Notes: generated from the letters alone by a model not told the origin. A stretch of DNA of 36,027 bases from Candidatus Allofournierella excrementigallinarum (GCA_019119025.1 DWXV01000083.1:1-36027), one strand, 5' to 3'. Shown: positions 8,962 through 17,026, numbered from the stretch's first letter. A program made the numbers and translations.

Positions 8962-9735
8962 TCAGGCGATGGCGAAGGTGCCCCGCTCATAGGCCCAGCC
9001 GCCGCTTTTATCCCGCTTTGCGGTGCAGCCTTCGTAAAAAGCAGCCGCAAGGCCGCCCCGCCATTTCTGCGCGTTGAAGCGCAGGGTCTTGCCCGTTCCT
9101 GCGTCCTCCGCGGCCTTCAGCTCGAAATAGCAACCCTTTTCCCAGGAAAGTTCTTCCTCGTTCACATAGCCCCCGTCGCACAGTTCTTCCCAGGTGTAGG
9201 TCAGTGGATTCATGATCCGGTGCAATTCGGCAAAGCGCCAGACCACTGCGGCCCGCTCGGCGGCGTTCGGCACCAGCGCCTCGTCGATGTACACCGACAG
9301 CTGCTCGATGTTTTCGTTGAGGGCCGTGTCCTCGCTCCACAAATCCTCCAGCGCCTGGAGGGCAAGGCCAACCCGGTCGTCGGCCCCTTCGTTCACCGCC
9401 TCCAGACGGGTGACCTGATAAAAGCCGCCGGGGTAGCTCTCCTGTATCCCGCCGACAGAGTATACGGTGACCAGCATGCCGTCCCGAAGGTCAGCGGCGC
9501 TCGCCTCTTTGCCGTCCAGCGTGACGGGCACATCTGTAACGCTCATGCGGTAAAGGCTTCCCCGCTCCCGCTGTTCGGCCAGCAGCAGGCTGCCGTCCTC
9601 CGCCCCGTCAGCGATGCGGCAGGCCATCGCCTCCTCCGCCGATTCGCCGGCCGAGGCCGCCGGGCCAAAGACAGATGCGGGCACGGAACAGCCCGTCAGG
9701 CACAGGGCAAGCAGCGCGGCGATCAGACGTTTCAT
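8962..9735 (-). CDS. Lipoprotein of unknown function
   Basis: A protein of 257 residues with a clear lipoprotein signal peptide: MKRLIAALLALCLTGC, lipobox LTGC, with C16 as the lipidated residue. The mature part is soluble, acidic and has no domain I can name. It shows an apparent beta-rich half (residues 40-110, with VTLDGKEASAADLRDGMLVT) and a helical half (120-257). An AGGAGG lies 8 bases before the ATG. No terminator separates it from rpmE downstream, but rpmE has its own strong promoter. It is probably attached to the outer face of the cytoplasmic membrane. Confidence 0.8.
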   Translation of the reverse strand: MKRLIAALLALCLTGCSVPASVFGPAASAGESAEEAMACRIADGAEDGSLLLAEQRERGSLYRMSVTDVPVTLDGKEASAADLRDGMLVTVYSVGGIQESYPGGFYQVTRLEAVNEGADDRVGLALQALEDLWSEDTALNENIEQLSVYIDEALVPNAAERAAVVWRFAELHRIMNPLTYTWEELCDGGYVNEEELSWEKGCYFELKAAEDAGTGKTLRFNAQKWRGGLAAAFYEGCTAKRDKSGGWAYERGTFAIA

Positions 9736-9805
9736 GGGCAGGGCCTCCTTTTTCTGTTTTCTATAAGGAAAACGCTTTGGCCCCGCCCGTTATTGCATCA
9801 AACAG

Positions 9806-9832
9806 AAAAACCGCCCCGGCTTCGGGGCGGTT
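9806..9832 (-). terminator. Rho-independent terminator after pgcA
   Basis: A 10-bp perfect stem AACCGCCCCG/CGGGGCGGTT (9809-9818 with 9823-9832) with a 4-base loop. It is followed on the minus strand by TTTTT. It starts about 18 bases beyond the pgcA stop. Confidence 0.9.
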
Positions 9833-9850
9833 CGTTTTTGGTTTGCGCTC

Positions 9851-11563
9851 TCAGGCCAGCAGGGGCTTGAGGGCGGCGGCCAGGGCTTCCTTCTGGGCCT
9901 CGGCTTCGGCCAGGTCTTTGCCCAGGGTGGTGAAGTAGGTCTTGATCTTGGGCTCGGTGCCGCTGGGGCGCACCACCACGGTGGCGCCGCCCTCCAGGGC
10001 GTAGATCAGCACGTTGGCGGCGGGCAGGTCGATGGGGGTGGCCTTGCCGGTGGCCGGTTCGGTGAGGGTGCGGGCCTTGTAGTCCGCCACGGTGACCACC
10101 TTGTGGCCGGCAAACTCCGCCGGGGGCTCATCCCGCAGCTTCTGCATGATGCCGGCCATCTTGTCCATGCCGGACAGGCCCGGGAACTCGAAGGAGTCCA
10201 CCTTGTTCAGGTAGCGGCCGTACTGGGCGTAGATGCGCTCCAGTTCCTCCTTGATGGAAGAACCGATGCTGCGGTAGTAGGCGGCCATCTCGCAGATGAG
10301 CATGCTGCCGATAACGGCGTCCTTGTCCCGCACATAGCTGCCGGCAAGGTAGCCGTAGCTCTCTTCAAAGCCGAAGATGAACCGCTCCACTTCGCCAGCG
10401 GCCTCCAGCCGGGCGATCTGGTCGCCGATCCATTTGAAGCCGGTGAGCACGTTGCGGCACTCCACGCCGTAGTGGGCGGCCACCACGTCCGCCAGCGGGG
10501 TGGACACGATGCTCTTGACCATGACGGGCTTTTCGGGCATGGTGCCCTTCTCGATGCGGCCCGCGCAGATGTAATCCAGCAGCAGCACGCCCACCTCGTT
10601 GCCGGTGAGCAGCTGGTAGCTGCCGTCCTTGCAGCGCACGGCGATGCCCACGCGGTCTGCGTCGGGGTCGGTGGCCAGCATCAGGTCCGCGCCGGACCTT
10701 TCCGCCAGCTCCAGGCCCAGGCGCAGCGCCTCGAAGATCTCGGGGTTGGGATAGGGGCAGGTGGGGAAGTTGCCGTCCGGGTCCTTCTGCTCGGGCACGA
10801 TGGTGATGTCGGTGATGCCGATATCGCCCAGCACCCGAGTGACCGGCACAAGGCCGCTGCCGTTCAGCGGGCTGTAGACCAGTTTGAGGCCCGCCCCGGC
10901 ACACAGGCCCGGCCGCACCTGACGGCTCTCGATGGCGGCATACAGCGCCTCATAGCAGTCCTCGCCCACATACTCGATGAGCCCGGCAGCCATCGCCTCG
11001 TCAAAGGGCATGGTCCTGGCGCCGCTGAGCACGTCGGTCTTCTGAATTTCAGCGTAGACGATGTCGGCGGCCTCGTCGGTCATCTGGCAGCCGTCCGGCC
11101 CGTACGCCTTATAGCCGTTGTACTTGGCAGGGTTGTGGCTGGCGGTGACCATGATGCCGGCGTTGCAGTTATAATAGCGGGTGGCAAAACTCAGCGCGGG
11201 CACAGGCATCAACGCCCTGTAGATGCGCACCTTCACGCCGTTGGCCGCCAGCACCTCGGCGGCGGCTTTGGCAAACGCGTCGCTCTTGATGCGGCTGTCG
11301 TAGCTGATGGCCACCGTCTGGGCGCCGCCCTGGGTCTTGACCCAGTTGGCCAGGCCCTGGGTAGCCTGCCGCACCACATACACGTTCATGCGGTTGGTGC
11401 CCGCGCCGATGACGCCCCGCAGGCCGGCGGTGCCAAATTTCAATGCCACGGCGAACCGGTCCTGGACGGCCTCGTCGTCGCCGGCGACGCTCTCCAGCTC
11501 CGGCTTGAGGTCGGGGTCGTCCAGCGGGTAGGCGAGCCAGCGCTCAAATTCATCTTTATACAT
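9851..11563 (-). CDS. pgcA: Alpha-phosphoglucomutase / phosphohexomutase
   Basis: Interconverts glucose 1-phosphate and glucose 6-phosphate (alpha-D-phosphohexomutase superfamily) through a phosphoserine. The protein has 570 residues. Motifs in order are the substrate-site loop FGTAGLRGVIG (about 43-53), the active serine S142 in TASHNPAKYNGYK, the metal loop LATDPDADRVGIAV, the sugar loop FGFEESYGYLAG and the C-terminal phosphate loop VRPSGTEPKIKTY. The ATG at 11563 (MYKDEFERWL) is chosen because AGGTGG lies 6 bases upstream; an ATG at 11584 (MKKQVEI) is a less likely start. It has a consensus promoter divergent from the chromate transporter operon. With pgi at 21141 it links glycogen and cell-wall sugars to glycolysis. 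Confidence 0.95.
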   Translation of the reverse strand: MYKDEFERWLAYPLDDPDLKPELESVAGDDEAVQDRFAVALKFGTAGLRGVIGAGTNRMNVYVVRQATQGLANWVKTQGGAQTVAISYDSRIKSDAFAKAAAEVLAANGVKVRIYRALMPVPALSFATRYYNCNAGIMVTASHNPAKYNGYKAYGPDGCQMTDEAADIVYAEIQKTDVLSGARTMPFDEAMAAGLIEYVGEDCYEALYAAIESRQVRPGLCAGAGLKLVYSPLNGSGLVPVTRVLGDIGITDITIVPEQKDPDGNFPTCPYPNPEIFEALRLGLELAERSGADLMLATDPDADRVGIAVRCKDGSYQLLTGNEVGVLLLDYICAGRIEKGTMPEKPVMVKSIVSTPLADVVAAHYGVECRNVLTGFKWIGDQIARLEAAGEVERFIFGFEESYGYLAGSYVRDKDAVIGSMLICEMAAYYRSIGSSIKEELERIYAQYGRYLNKVDSFEFPGLSGMDKMAGIMQKLRDEPPAEFAGHKVVTVADYKARTLTEPATGKATPIDLPAANVLIYALEGGATVVVRPSGTEPKIKTYFTTLGKDLAEAEAQKEALAAALKPLLA

Positions 11564-11623
11564 AATTTCCACCTGCTTTTTCATGGTATCGACACTTTTT
11601 GTGGAAAGTATCCAGTTGTATTT

Positions 11624-11652
11624 ATTGTAGCGGCGGCATGCGGGATTGTCAA
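11624..11652 (-). promoter_or_regulatory. Promoter of pgcA
   Basis: On the minus strand, TTGACA (11647-11652) is followed after 17 bp by TACAAT (11624-11629). The leader is about 55 bases. Confidence 0.88.
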
Positions 11653-11685
11653 TAAAAAACAGGCGCATCCCGCCGGGCGGGCGCA

Positions 11686-11715
11686 TTGGCATTTTACAGG
11701 GCGGTGTGCTATACT
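11686..11715 (+). promoter_or_regulatory. Promoter of the chromate-type transporter operon
   Basis: TTGGCA (11686-11691) is followed after 18 bp by TATACT (11710-11715). It is divergent from the pgcA promoter, with about 33 bp between the two -35 boxes; that gap holds a small GC-rich inverted repeat. Confidence 0.75.
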
Positions 11716-11753
11716 GATACGGGAATTTTTATTGTAGAGGAGGCATTTCTCTC

Positions 11754-12317
11754 TTGAGGGAATATTTCGAGCTTTTCTGGACCTTCGCCAAGATCGGCGG
11801 GGTCACCTTTGGGGGCGGCTATGCGATGCTGCCCATCCTGCAACGGGAATGTGTTGACAAGCGCGGCTGGGCCACTGAGGAGGAACTGACCGACTATTTT
11901 GCCATCGGCCAGTGCACCCCGGGGATCATCGCGGTGAACGTCTCCACCTTCATCGGCAACAAGCGCAAGGGCATCCTGGGCGGCATCATCGCCACCGTGG
12001 GCTTCACCTTCTTCCCCATCGTCCTGCTTTCGCTGGTGGCGGCGGGTCTGGGCTATCTGCTCACCTACCCCATCGTGCAGAGCGCCTTCGGCGGCGTGCG
12101 GGTGTGCGTGTGTGTGCTGATCTTGAACGCGGTGTTGCGGCTTTGGAAAAAGTCGGTGCTGGATAAGCGCACCCTGGCCATTTTCCTGGCCATCTTCCTG
12201 CTTTCGGTGTTCGGCGGCCTTTTGCCGGTGAGCATCTCCCCCGCCGTTTACGTTGTGGCGGCGGCGCTGGCCGGTCTGGCGCTGGCCCCGGGCGCGAAAA
12301 AGGAGGATAAACGATGA
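11754..12317 (+). CDS. Chromate transporter family subunit, first half-size protein
   Basis: A 187-residue CHR-family membrane protein. Family features are FAKIGGVTFGGGYAMLPILQ near the N-terminus, the QCTPGIIAVN motif (about residue 54) and several hydrophobic segments. It corresponds to one CHR domain, so a transporter needs the second half-protein encoded next. The start is a TTG at 11754 with GAGGAGG 11 bases upstream; no ATG is available nearby. It overlaps the next gene by 4 bp (ATGA). Half-size pairs are common in Firmicutes; export of chromate or of some other anion cannot be told from sequence. Confidence 0.9.
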   Translation: MREYFELFWTFAKIGGVTFGGGYAMLPILQRECVDKRGWATEEELTDYFAIGQCTPGIIAVNVSTFIGNKRKGILGGIIATVGFTFFPIVLLSLVAAGLGYLLTYPIVQSAFGGVRVCVCVLILNAVLRLWKKSVLDKRTLAIFLAIFLLSVFGGLLPVSISPAVYVVAAALAGLALAPGAKKEDKR

Positions 12318-12898
12318 CTGCCTATTTCCTGACGCTGCTGCGCCTTTTTTACGAATTTGCCAAGGTGGGCCTGTTTGCCATCGGCGGCGGCCTCGCCACC
12401 CTGCCCTTTCTCTATGACATGGCCGACACCATCGGCTGGTTCACCGCCGCCGATGTTGCCAACATGATCGCCGTGAGCGAGAGCACCCCCGGCGCCCTGG
12501 GCATCAACATGGCCACCTACGCCGGCTACATCACCGCCGGGGTGCCCGGCGGCATCGTGGCCACGCTTGGCCTCATCAGCCCCTCCATCCTCGTCATCCT
12601 CATCATCGCCCGCATGCTGGGCAAGTTCAAGGACAGCCCCCTGGTGCAGAAGGGGCTTTACGGCCTGCGCCCCGCTTCGGTTGCGCTGGTGGCCGCCGCG
12701 GGCGTGAGCGTGGCCGAGGTGACGCTGGTGAGCCTGCCCTCCATCGAGGCGGGCGCATGGAGCAGCGCCGTCATCTGGCCGGCGGTGGCCCTGGGCGTGG
12801 TCATCTTCGCCGCTCAGCGCAAATTCCCCAAGATCCATCCGGTGGCGTTTATCGTGTTCGCAGGCGTGGTGGGAGCCGTGTTCCGCTTCCCCGCCTGA
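12314..12898 (+). CDS. Chromate transporter family subunit, second half-size protein
   Basis: A 194-residue CHR-family partner of the preceding protein. Matching motifs are FAKVGLFAIGGGLATLPFLY and the proline-containing ESTPGALGINMATYAGY. About five to six membrane segments are visible. The two homologous halves probably assemble as a heterodimer in antiparallel topology, as inferred for short-chain ChrA pairs. It is coupled to the first gene by ATGA and followed 31 bases later by the ComM-like gene with no terminator, so the three genes probably share a transcript. Confidence 0.9.
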   Translation: MTAYFLTLLRLFYEFAKVGLFAIGGGLATLPFLYDMADTIGWFTAADVANMIAVSESTPGALGINMATYAGYITAGVPGGIVATLGLISPSILVILIIARMLGKFKDSPLVQKGLYGLRPASVALVAAAGVSVAEVTLVSLPSIEAGAWSSAVIWPAVALGVVIFAAQRKFPKIHPVAFIVFAGVVGAVFRFPA

Positions 12899-12929
12899 GC
12901 GTTTCAAAAACCATTAAGGAGGCGGCAGG

Positions 12930-14459
12930 ATGTTTGCACGGGTGAACAGCTTCGGGGTGCAGGGCCTTTCGGGCTTTGCGGTGACCGCCGAGGCGGACAT
13001 CAGCGGCGGGCTGCCCCAGTTCAGCATCGTGGGCCTGCCGGACAGCGCGGTGAAGGAAGCCGCCGACCGGGTGCGCAGCGCGGCGAAAAACCTGGGCTTT
13101 GCCTGGCCCGCCAGCCGCATCACCGTGAACCTGGCCCCGGCCCGGCTGCGCAAAACGGGGCCGGTGTATGACCTGCCGGTGCTGCTGGCTCTTTTGTGCG
13201 CCAGCGGCCAGCTGCCCAGCCTGGACGAGCGGTTCGCCTTTGTGGGCGAGCTCTCGCTGAACGGGGCGCTGCGCCCGGTGACCGGCATGCTGCCCATGGC
13301 TTTGGCCGCCGCAAAGGCCGGCGTGACCCATCTGTTCGTGCCTGCCGAAAACGCCGCCGAAGCGGCAGCGGTGGAGGGCCTCACCGTGCTGGGTGCGGCG
13401 GACGCCGCCCAGGTGGCGGCGCACCTGCGGGGCGAAGCGCAGCTGGCCCCCGCGCCCCGGCGGCCCTTTGTCCCCGCCGGCGGGCCCGACGTGCCGGACT
13501 TCGCGGACGTGCGGGGCCAGCTCGCGGCACGCCGTGGGCTGGAGATCGCCGCCGCGGGCGGCCACAATCTTCTGATGATCGGCCCGCCGGGCACCGGCAA
13601 GAGCATGCTGGCAAAGCGCATGCCCGGCATCCTGCCGCCGCTGACCCAGGAGGAGGCGGTGGAGTGCACCAGCATCTGCTCGGTGGCGGGCCTTCTGCCC
13701 GCAGGCAGCGGCCTTGTGGGCCAGCGGCCCTTCCGCAGCCCCCACCACAGCGTCAGCGCCGCGGCGCTGGCAGGCGGCGGGGCCAATGCAAGGCCGGGCG
13801 AGGTGAGCCTTGCCCACAACGGCGTTCTGTTTCTGGATGAGCTGCCGGAGTTCCACCGGGACGCGCTGGAAGTGCTGCGCCAGCCGGTGGAGGACGGCAA
13901 AGTGACGGTGAGCCGCGCCGCGGCCACCGTCACCTACCCCAGCCGCTTCATCCTGCTGGCGGCCATGAACCCCTGCCGGTGCGGCTATTTCGGGCATCCC
14001 ACCCGGGCCTGCACCTGCACCCCCAGCGCCATCGAGGCCTACCGCCGCCGGGTGAGCGGGCCTCTTCTGGACCGCATCGACCTGCACGTGGAGGTGGGGC
14101 CGGTGCAGTACAGCGAGCTGGCGGGCAGCGAAAAGGGCGAATGCAGCGCCGACATCCGAAAGCGCGTCGTCGCCGCCCGGGCCGTGCAGACTGCCCGTTA
14201 TGCCTGCGACGGCATCCGCTGCAACGGAGAACTCTCGGGGCAGCTGCTGCGAAAATACTGCCAGCCGGACGCCGCGGCGGCGGCGCTGCTGCAAGCAGCC
14301 TTCGACAAGCTGGGGCTCTCCGCCCGGGCCTATGACCGCATCCTGAAAGTGAGCCGCACCATCGCGGACCTGGCAGGCTGTGAGCAGATCGGCGCGGCCC
14401 ATCTGGCCGAGGCGCTGCAGTACCGCAGCCTGGACCGCAAATACTGGTACGACAAATAA
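12930..14459 (+). CDS. comM: YifB/ComM family Mg-chelatase-like AAA+ ATPase
   Basis: A protein of 509 residues. An N-terminal Lon-protease-like S16 fold (MFARVNSFGVQGLSGFAVTA; FSIVGLPDSAVKEAADRVRS) is followed by an AAA+ module. The module has Walker A G218-PPGTGKS, Walker B VLFLDELPEFHRDALEVLRQ and a Cys-rich NPCRCGYFGHPTRACTCTPS segment. ComM proteins are hexameric helicases that promote branch migration during integration of transformed DNA. AAGGAGG lies 8 bases before the ATG. Its position behind a chromate-type transporter has no obvious functional link. No terminator is visible after it; pnuC has its own promoter just downstream. Confidence 0.95.
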   Translation: MFARVNSFGVQGLSGFAVTAEADISGGLPQFSIVGLPDSAVKEAADRVRSAAKNLGFAWPASRITVNLAPARLRKTGPVYDLPVLLALLCASGQLPSLDERFAFVGELSLNGALRPVTGMLPMALAAAKAGVTHLFVPAENAAEAAAVEGLTVLGAADAAQVAAHLRGEAQLAPAPRRPFVPAGGPDVPDFADVRGQLAARRGLEIAAAGGHNLLMIGPPGTGKSMLAKRMPGILPPLTQEEAVECTSICSVAGLLPAGSGLVGQRPFRSPHHSVSAAALAGGGANARPGEVSLAHNGVLFLDELPEFHRDALEVLRQPVEDGKVTVSRAAATVTYPSRFILLAAMNPCRCGYFGHPTRACTCTPSAIEAYRRRVSGPLLDRIDLHVEVGPVQYSELAGSEKGECSADIRKRVVAARAVQTARYACDGIRCNGELSGQLLRKYCQPDAAAAALLQAAFDKLGLSARAYDRILKVSRTIADLAGCEQIGAAHLAEALQYRSLDRKYWYDK

Positions 14460-14466
14460 ACAGCTC

Positions 14467-14495
14467 TTGCATTCCTTTGCGGGATATGCTATCAT
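14467..14495 (+). promoter_or_regulatory. Promoter of pnuC
   Basis: TTGCAT (14467-14472) is followed after 17 bp by TATCAT (14490-14495). The predicted start near 14502 gives a leader of about 111 bases. Confidence 0.7.
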
Positions 14496-14501
14496 CAACA
14501 G

Positions 14502-14612
14502 CAGTTTGAATGATCTGTTCTGCCACCGGGTAGAGAATGCTGCGGCATTCGTTTGCGCATCGATAGGTCTTTGCAGATGCGCAGGCGGATGCCGTTTTTT
14601 GGAGGGAACAAT
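14502..14612 (+). promoter_or_regulatory. Attenuator-shaped leader of pnuC (candidate riboswitch)
   Basis: The leader can fold in two exclusive ways. A local hairpin GAATGC-TGCG-GCATTC (14535-14550) competes with a longer structure pairing GGCATTC (14544-14550) with GGATGCC (14587-14593, one G-U). The longer structure encloses the stem GCGCATC/GATGCGC (14555-14561 with 14576-14582) and ends directly in TTTTTT before the ribosome binding site. That is the geometry of a transcription attenuator. No known riboswitch class could be assigned by eye. Confidence 0.45.
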
Positions 14613-15305
14613 TTGAAAGCATCCGCCTTGTTCAACTATTTCTCCGCCGCCGAAAAGCTGCTTTGGAGCTGTTCCGCGGCGCTCATCCTCGCGTCTTTCC
14701 TTCTCTTTGACGGGGAAAACTGGCTGGCGCTGACCGCCTCGCTCATCGGTGTGACTTCCCTCTTGTTCAACGCCAAGGGGAACCCGGTGGGGCAGGTCGT
14801 CGGCATCGTTTTCTGCCTCATCTACGGCTACATTTCCTGGCAGTACGCCTATTACGGCGAGATGATCACCTATCTGGGCATGACGCTGCCCATGTCGGTG
14901 GTGACGCTGGTCATCTGGCTGCGCAACCCCTTCAAGGGCAACCGGCTGTGCGTGCAGGTGGGCCGCCTGCGGCGGAGCGACCTGTTCTGGCTGGTGTTTC
15001 TGACCATCGTCATCACCGCCGTGTTCGGCTATGTGCTGGCGGTGCTGCACACCGCCAACCTGGTGCCCAGCATCGTCTCCATTTCCACCAGCACCATCGC
15101 CGTGTATCTTTCCTGGCGGCGCAGCCCCTGGTTTGCCGCGGGCTACGCCGCAAACGACCTGGTGCTCATCGTGCTGTGGTCGCTGGCCACCGTTCAGGAC
15201 CCCGGCGCGGTTTCGGTGCTGATGTGTTTCGTGGCCTTTTTTGCCAACGACCTTTACGGATTCCGCAACTGGCGGCGGATGCTGTGCCAGCAGCAGACCG
15301 CCTGA
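14613..15305 (+). CDS. pnuC: PnuC-type nicotinamide riboside / vitamin precursor transporter
   Basis: A 230-residue integral membrane protein with about seven hydrophobic segments. Family features are SLLFNAKGNPVGQVVGIVFC, YGYISWQYAYYGEMITYLG, PSIVSISTSTIAVYLSWRRS and the C-terminal LYGFRNWRRM. PnuC proteins move nicotinamide riboside by facilitated diffusion, with trapping by an intracellular kinase; relatives carry thiamine or riboflavin, and the substrate here is not proven. The start is a TTG at 14613 with GGAGGG 6 bases upstream. The frame extends 20 codons further to an ATG at 14553, but that part overlaps the leader hairpin and lacks a ribosome binding site. Confidence 0.88.
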   Translation: MKASALFNYFSAAEKLLWSCSAALILASFLLFDGENWLALTASLIGVTSLLFNAKGNPVGQVVGIVFCLIYGYISWQYAYYGEMITYLGMTLPMSVVTLVIWLRNPFKGNRLCVQVGRLRRSDLFWLVFLTIVITAVFGYVLAVLHTANLVPSIVSISTSTIAVYLSWRRSPWFAAGYAANDLVLIVLWSLATVQDPGAVSVLMCFVAFFANDLYGFRNWRRMLCQQQTA

Positions 15306-15317
15306 AAAGCAAAAGGC

Positions 15318-15364
15318 GCCGGGGCTGCTTCCTTTTTTGGGAAGCAGCCCCGGCGTTTTCTTTT
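15318..15364 (+). terminator. Bidirectional terminator between pnuC and the hydroxyacid dehydrogenase
   Basis: A 15-bp perfect stem (15318-15332 with 15340-15354; arm GCCGGGGCTGCTTCC), loop TTTTTTG, then GTTTTCTTTT on the plus strand. The flanking AAAAGCAAAAG gives T-rich sequence on the minus strand too, so it can serve both convergent genes. Confidence 0.92.
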
Positions 15365-16320
15365 CAGTCAGCATAGCCGGTGGACCTGTCCACCTGATTC
15401 AGCAGCGGCTTCCCCGCGAGGAAGCGGCGCAGGTTTTCAGAGCAGATGCCCACCACCTTTTCAAAGTTTTCCGGCTGGCTCAGCAGGCCGGAAACATGGG
15501 GCGTGAGGATGGTGTTCGGCGCGTGCCAAAGGGGGTGCTCCGGAGGCAGGGGCTCCGGGTCGGTGACGTCCAGCGCCGCGCCGCCGATGCGCCCGCTGTA
15601 CAAGGCGCGGCAGAGGGCGTCGGTATCCACCGCGCTGCCCCGGCCGGCGTTCAGCACCACCGCGCCCTTTTTGAGCAGGGCGATGCGACGGGCGCTCAGC
15701 ATGTGGCGGGTGGAGGCGTTGGCCGGCAGGCACAGGACCACCGCATCCGCCAGCGGAAGCCACCCCTCCAGCTTTTCCGGCCCGCCCAGGGCCTCCAGCC
15801 AATCGGGCTTTTCCCCCGGGCGGCGGCGCACCGCCAGCACCCGGGCCCCCAGCAGATGGGCCCGCCGGGCAAAGTTGCGGCCCAAGTCCCCAAAGCCCAG
15901 CACCAGAACGGTGCTGCCCGCCAGGGTGCGCACCGGGCCCAGCCGCTGCCAGCGGCAGTTTTTCTGATTCTCGGCGTATTCCGGCAGCCGCCGCCACAGC
16001 GCCAGCAGCGCGGCCAGCAGCCACTCGGCGATGCAGGCGCCGAAGGCCCCGGTGGCGTTGGTGAGCACCGCGCCCTCGGGCAGAAGGCCCGGCGCGCAGT
16101 AGCCGTCGGTGCCGGCGCTGTCCAGCTGGAGCCAGCGCAGTTCTTTGCAATGGCGCAGCTGCCCGGGGTCGGCCAGATCGCCCAGAATGGCCTGCGCGTT
16201 CTCCAGCAGGCCGGGCGTCACGGCATCCTTTTCCACAAAGTGCAGCTGATGCCCCGGCGCGGCGGCGGCAAAACGCGCTTTGCCCTCCTCGTCCAGCGGC
16301 AGGGTGACCAGTAGTTCCAT
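15364..16320 (-). CDS. D-isomer-specific 2-hydroxyacid dehydrogenase, NAD-dependent
   Basis: A 318-residue enzyme interconverting a 2-keto acid and a D-2-hydroxy acid. The Rossmann domain shows VLVLGFGDLGRNFARRA (GxGxxG). The catalytic residues are the Arg of VLNAGRGSAVDTDAL, the Glu of LDVTDPEPLPPEHPLW and the His of ILTPHVSGLL. It resembles the GyaR/SerA-like group of short members without a C-terminal ACT domain; the substrate cannot be assigned. The ATG at 16320 (MELLVTLPLDEEGKARFAAA) has GGGGAG upstream; the open frame extends 30 codons further, through the plsY terminator, and is rejected. It follows plsY, where many Firmicutes carry gpsA. Confidence 0.93.
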   Translation of the reverse strand: MELLVTLPLDEEGKARFAAAAPGHQLHFVEKDAVTPGLLENAQAILGDLADPGQLRHCKELRWLQLDSAGTDGYCAPGLLPEGAVLTNATGAFGACIAEWLLAALLALWRRLPEYAENQKNCRWQRLGPVRTLAGSTVLVLGFGDLGRNFARRAHLLGARVLAVRRRPGEKPDWLEALGGPEKLEGWLPLADAVVLCLPANASTRHMLSARRIALLKKGAVVLNAGRGSAVDTDALCRALYSGRIGGAALDVTDPEPLPPEHPLWHAPNTILTPHVSGLLSQPENFEKVVGICSENLRRFLAGKPLLNQVDRSTGYAD

Positions 16321-16337
16321 GGTTTTCTCCCCTTTGC

Positions 16338-16367
16338 AGAAAAGCCCGGCATGCGCCGGGCTTTTCT
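16338..16367 (-). terminator. Terminator hairpin starting at the plsY stop codon
   Basis: A 13-bp perfect stem AGAAAAGCCCGGC/GCCGGGCTTTTCT (16338-16350 with 16355-16367) with a 4-base loop. On the minus strand the stem begins in the plsY stop codon and ends 17 bases before the next start. The 3' arm supplies the T run (CTTTTCT). It probably dampens rather than abolishes transcription of the dehydrogenase gene, for which no separate promoter is visible. Confidence 0.8.
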
Positions 16368-17026
16368 CATTTCTTTTTCTCGCCGAAGCGGTATTCGGTG
16401 CCGTTGGCAAGGCGCTGGATGTTGGACCGGTGCATCCAGATCACCAGCACGCCCATGACCAGGGCGCAGAGGGTGGTGAACAGGATGTTGCGCCCGGTGT
16501 GCCAGCTGTAAAGCCCGGTAAAGACGGGATAGAGCACCGCCACCGTGACCGAGGCAAGGCTGACGATGCGGCTGGCAAAGGCGATGGAGAAGAACACCAC
16601 TGCCAGAGCCAGAAGCACCACCGGCTCGCTGGCCAGGATGGCCCCGGCGGCCACGGCCACGCCCTTGCCGCCTTTGAAGCCGAACCACACCGGCCAAAGG
16701 TGGCCGCACACCGCGCCGATGGCCGCCAGATACCCGGCGTAAACGCCGTTGACCTCCACGCCGCCGGTGAACAGAGCCCCGGCCCAGCGGCAGAGCGCCA
16801 CCGCCGCCACGCCTTTGAGCATATCGCCCGCCAGGGTGAGGGCCGCGGCCTTTTTGCCGTAGGTGCGCAGGATGTTGGTGGTGCCGGCGTTGCCGCTGCC
16901 CTTGGTGCGGATGTCCTCGTGGTAGAGCAGGCGGCTCACCACCACGCCGAAGTTGACGCTGCCGAAGAGATAGCCCACCAGCAGCGGGATGGCGCCGAGG
17001 ATGAGGATGATTTGAGTCCAGGTCAT
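16367..17026 (-). CDS. plsY: Acyl-phosphate:glycerol-3-phosphate acyltransferase
   Basis: First acyl transfer in membrane phospholipid synthesis, from acyl phosphate (made by PlsX) to glycerol 3-phosphate. An integral membrane protein of 219 residues. Signature motifs are GSGNAGTTNILRTYGKKAA (about residues 43-61) and VWFGFKGGKGVAVAAGAIL (about 107-125), both conserved catalytic loops. The ATG at 17026 has AAAGGAGG 8 bases upstream. It is 34 bases downstream of der without a terminator. Confidence 0.96.
   Translation of the reverse strand: MTWTQIILILGAIPLLVGYLFGSVNFGVVVSRLLYHEDIRTKGSGNAGTTNILRTYGKKAAALTLAGDMLKGVAAVALCRWAGALFTGGVEVNGVYAGYLAAIGAVCGHLWPVWFGFKGGKGVAVAAGAILASEPVVLLALAVVFFSIAFASRIVSLASVTVAVLYPVFTGLYSWHTGRNILFTTLCALVMGVLVIWMHRSNIQRLANGTEYRFGEKKK

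Noticed and set aside
14510-14533. A 7-codon frame in the pnuC leader (ATG ... TAG)
   Set aside because: It has no ribosome binding site and no run of regulatory codons, so a leader peptide is not supported.
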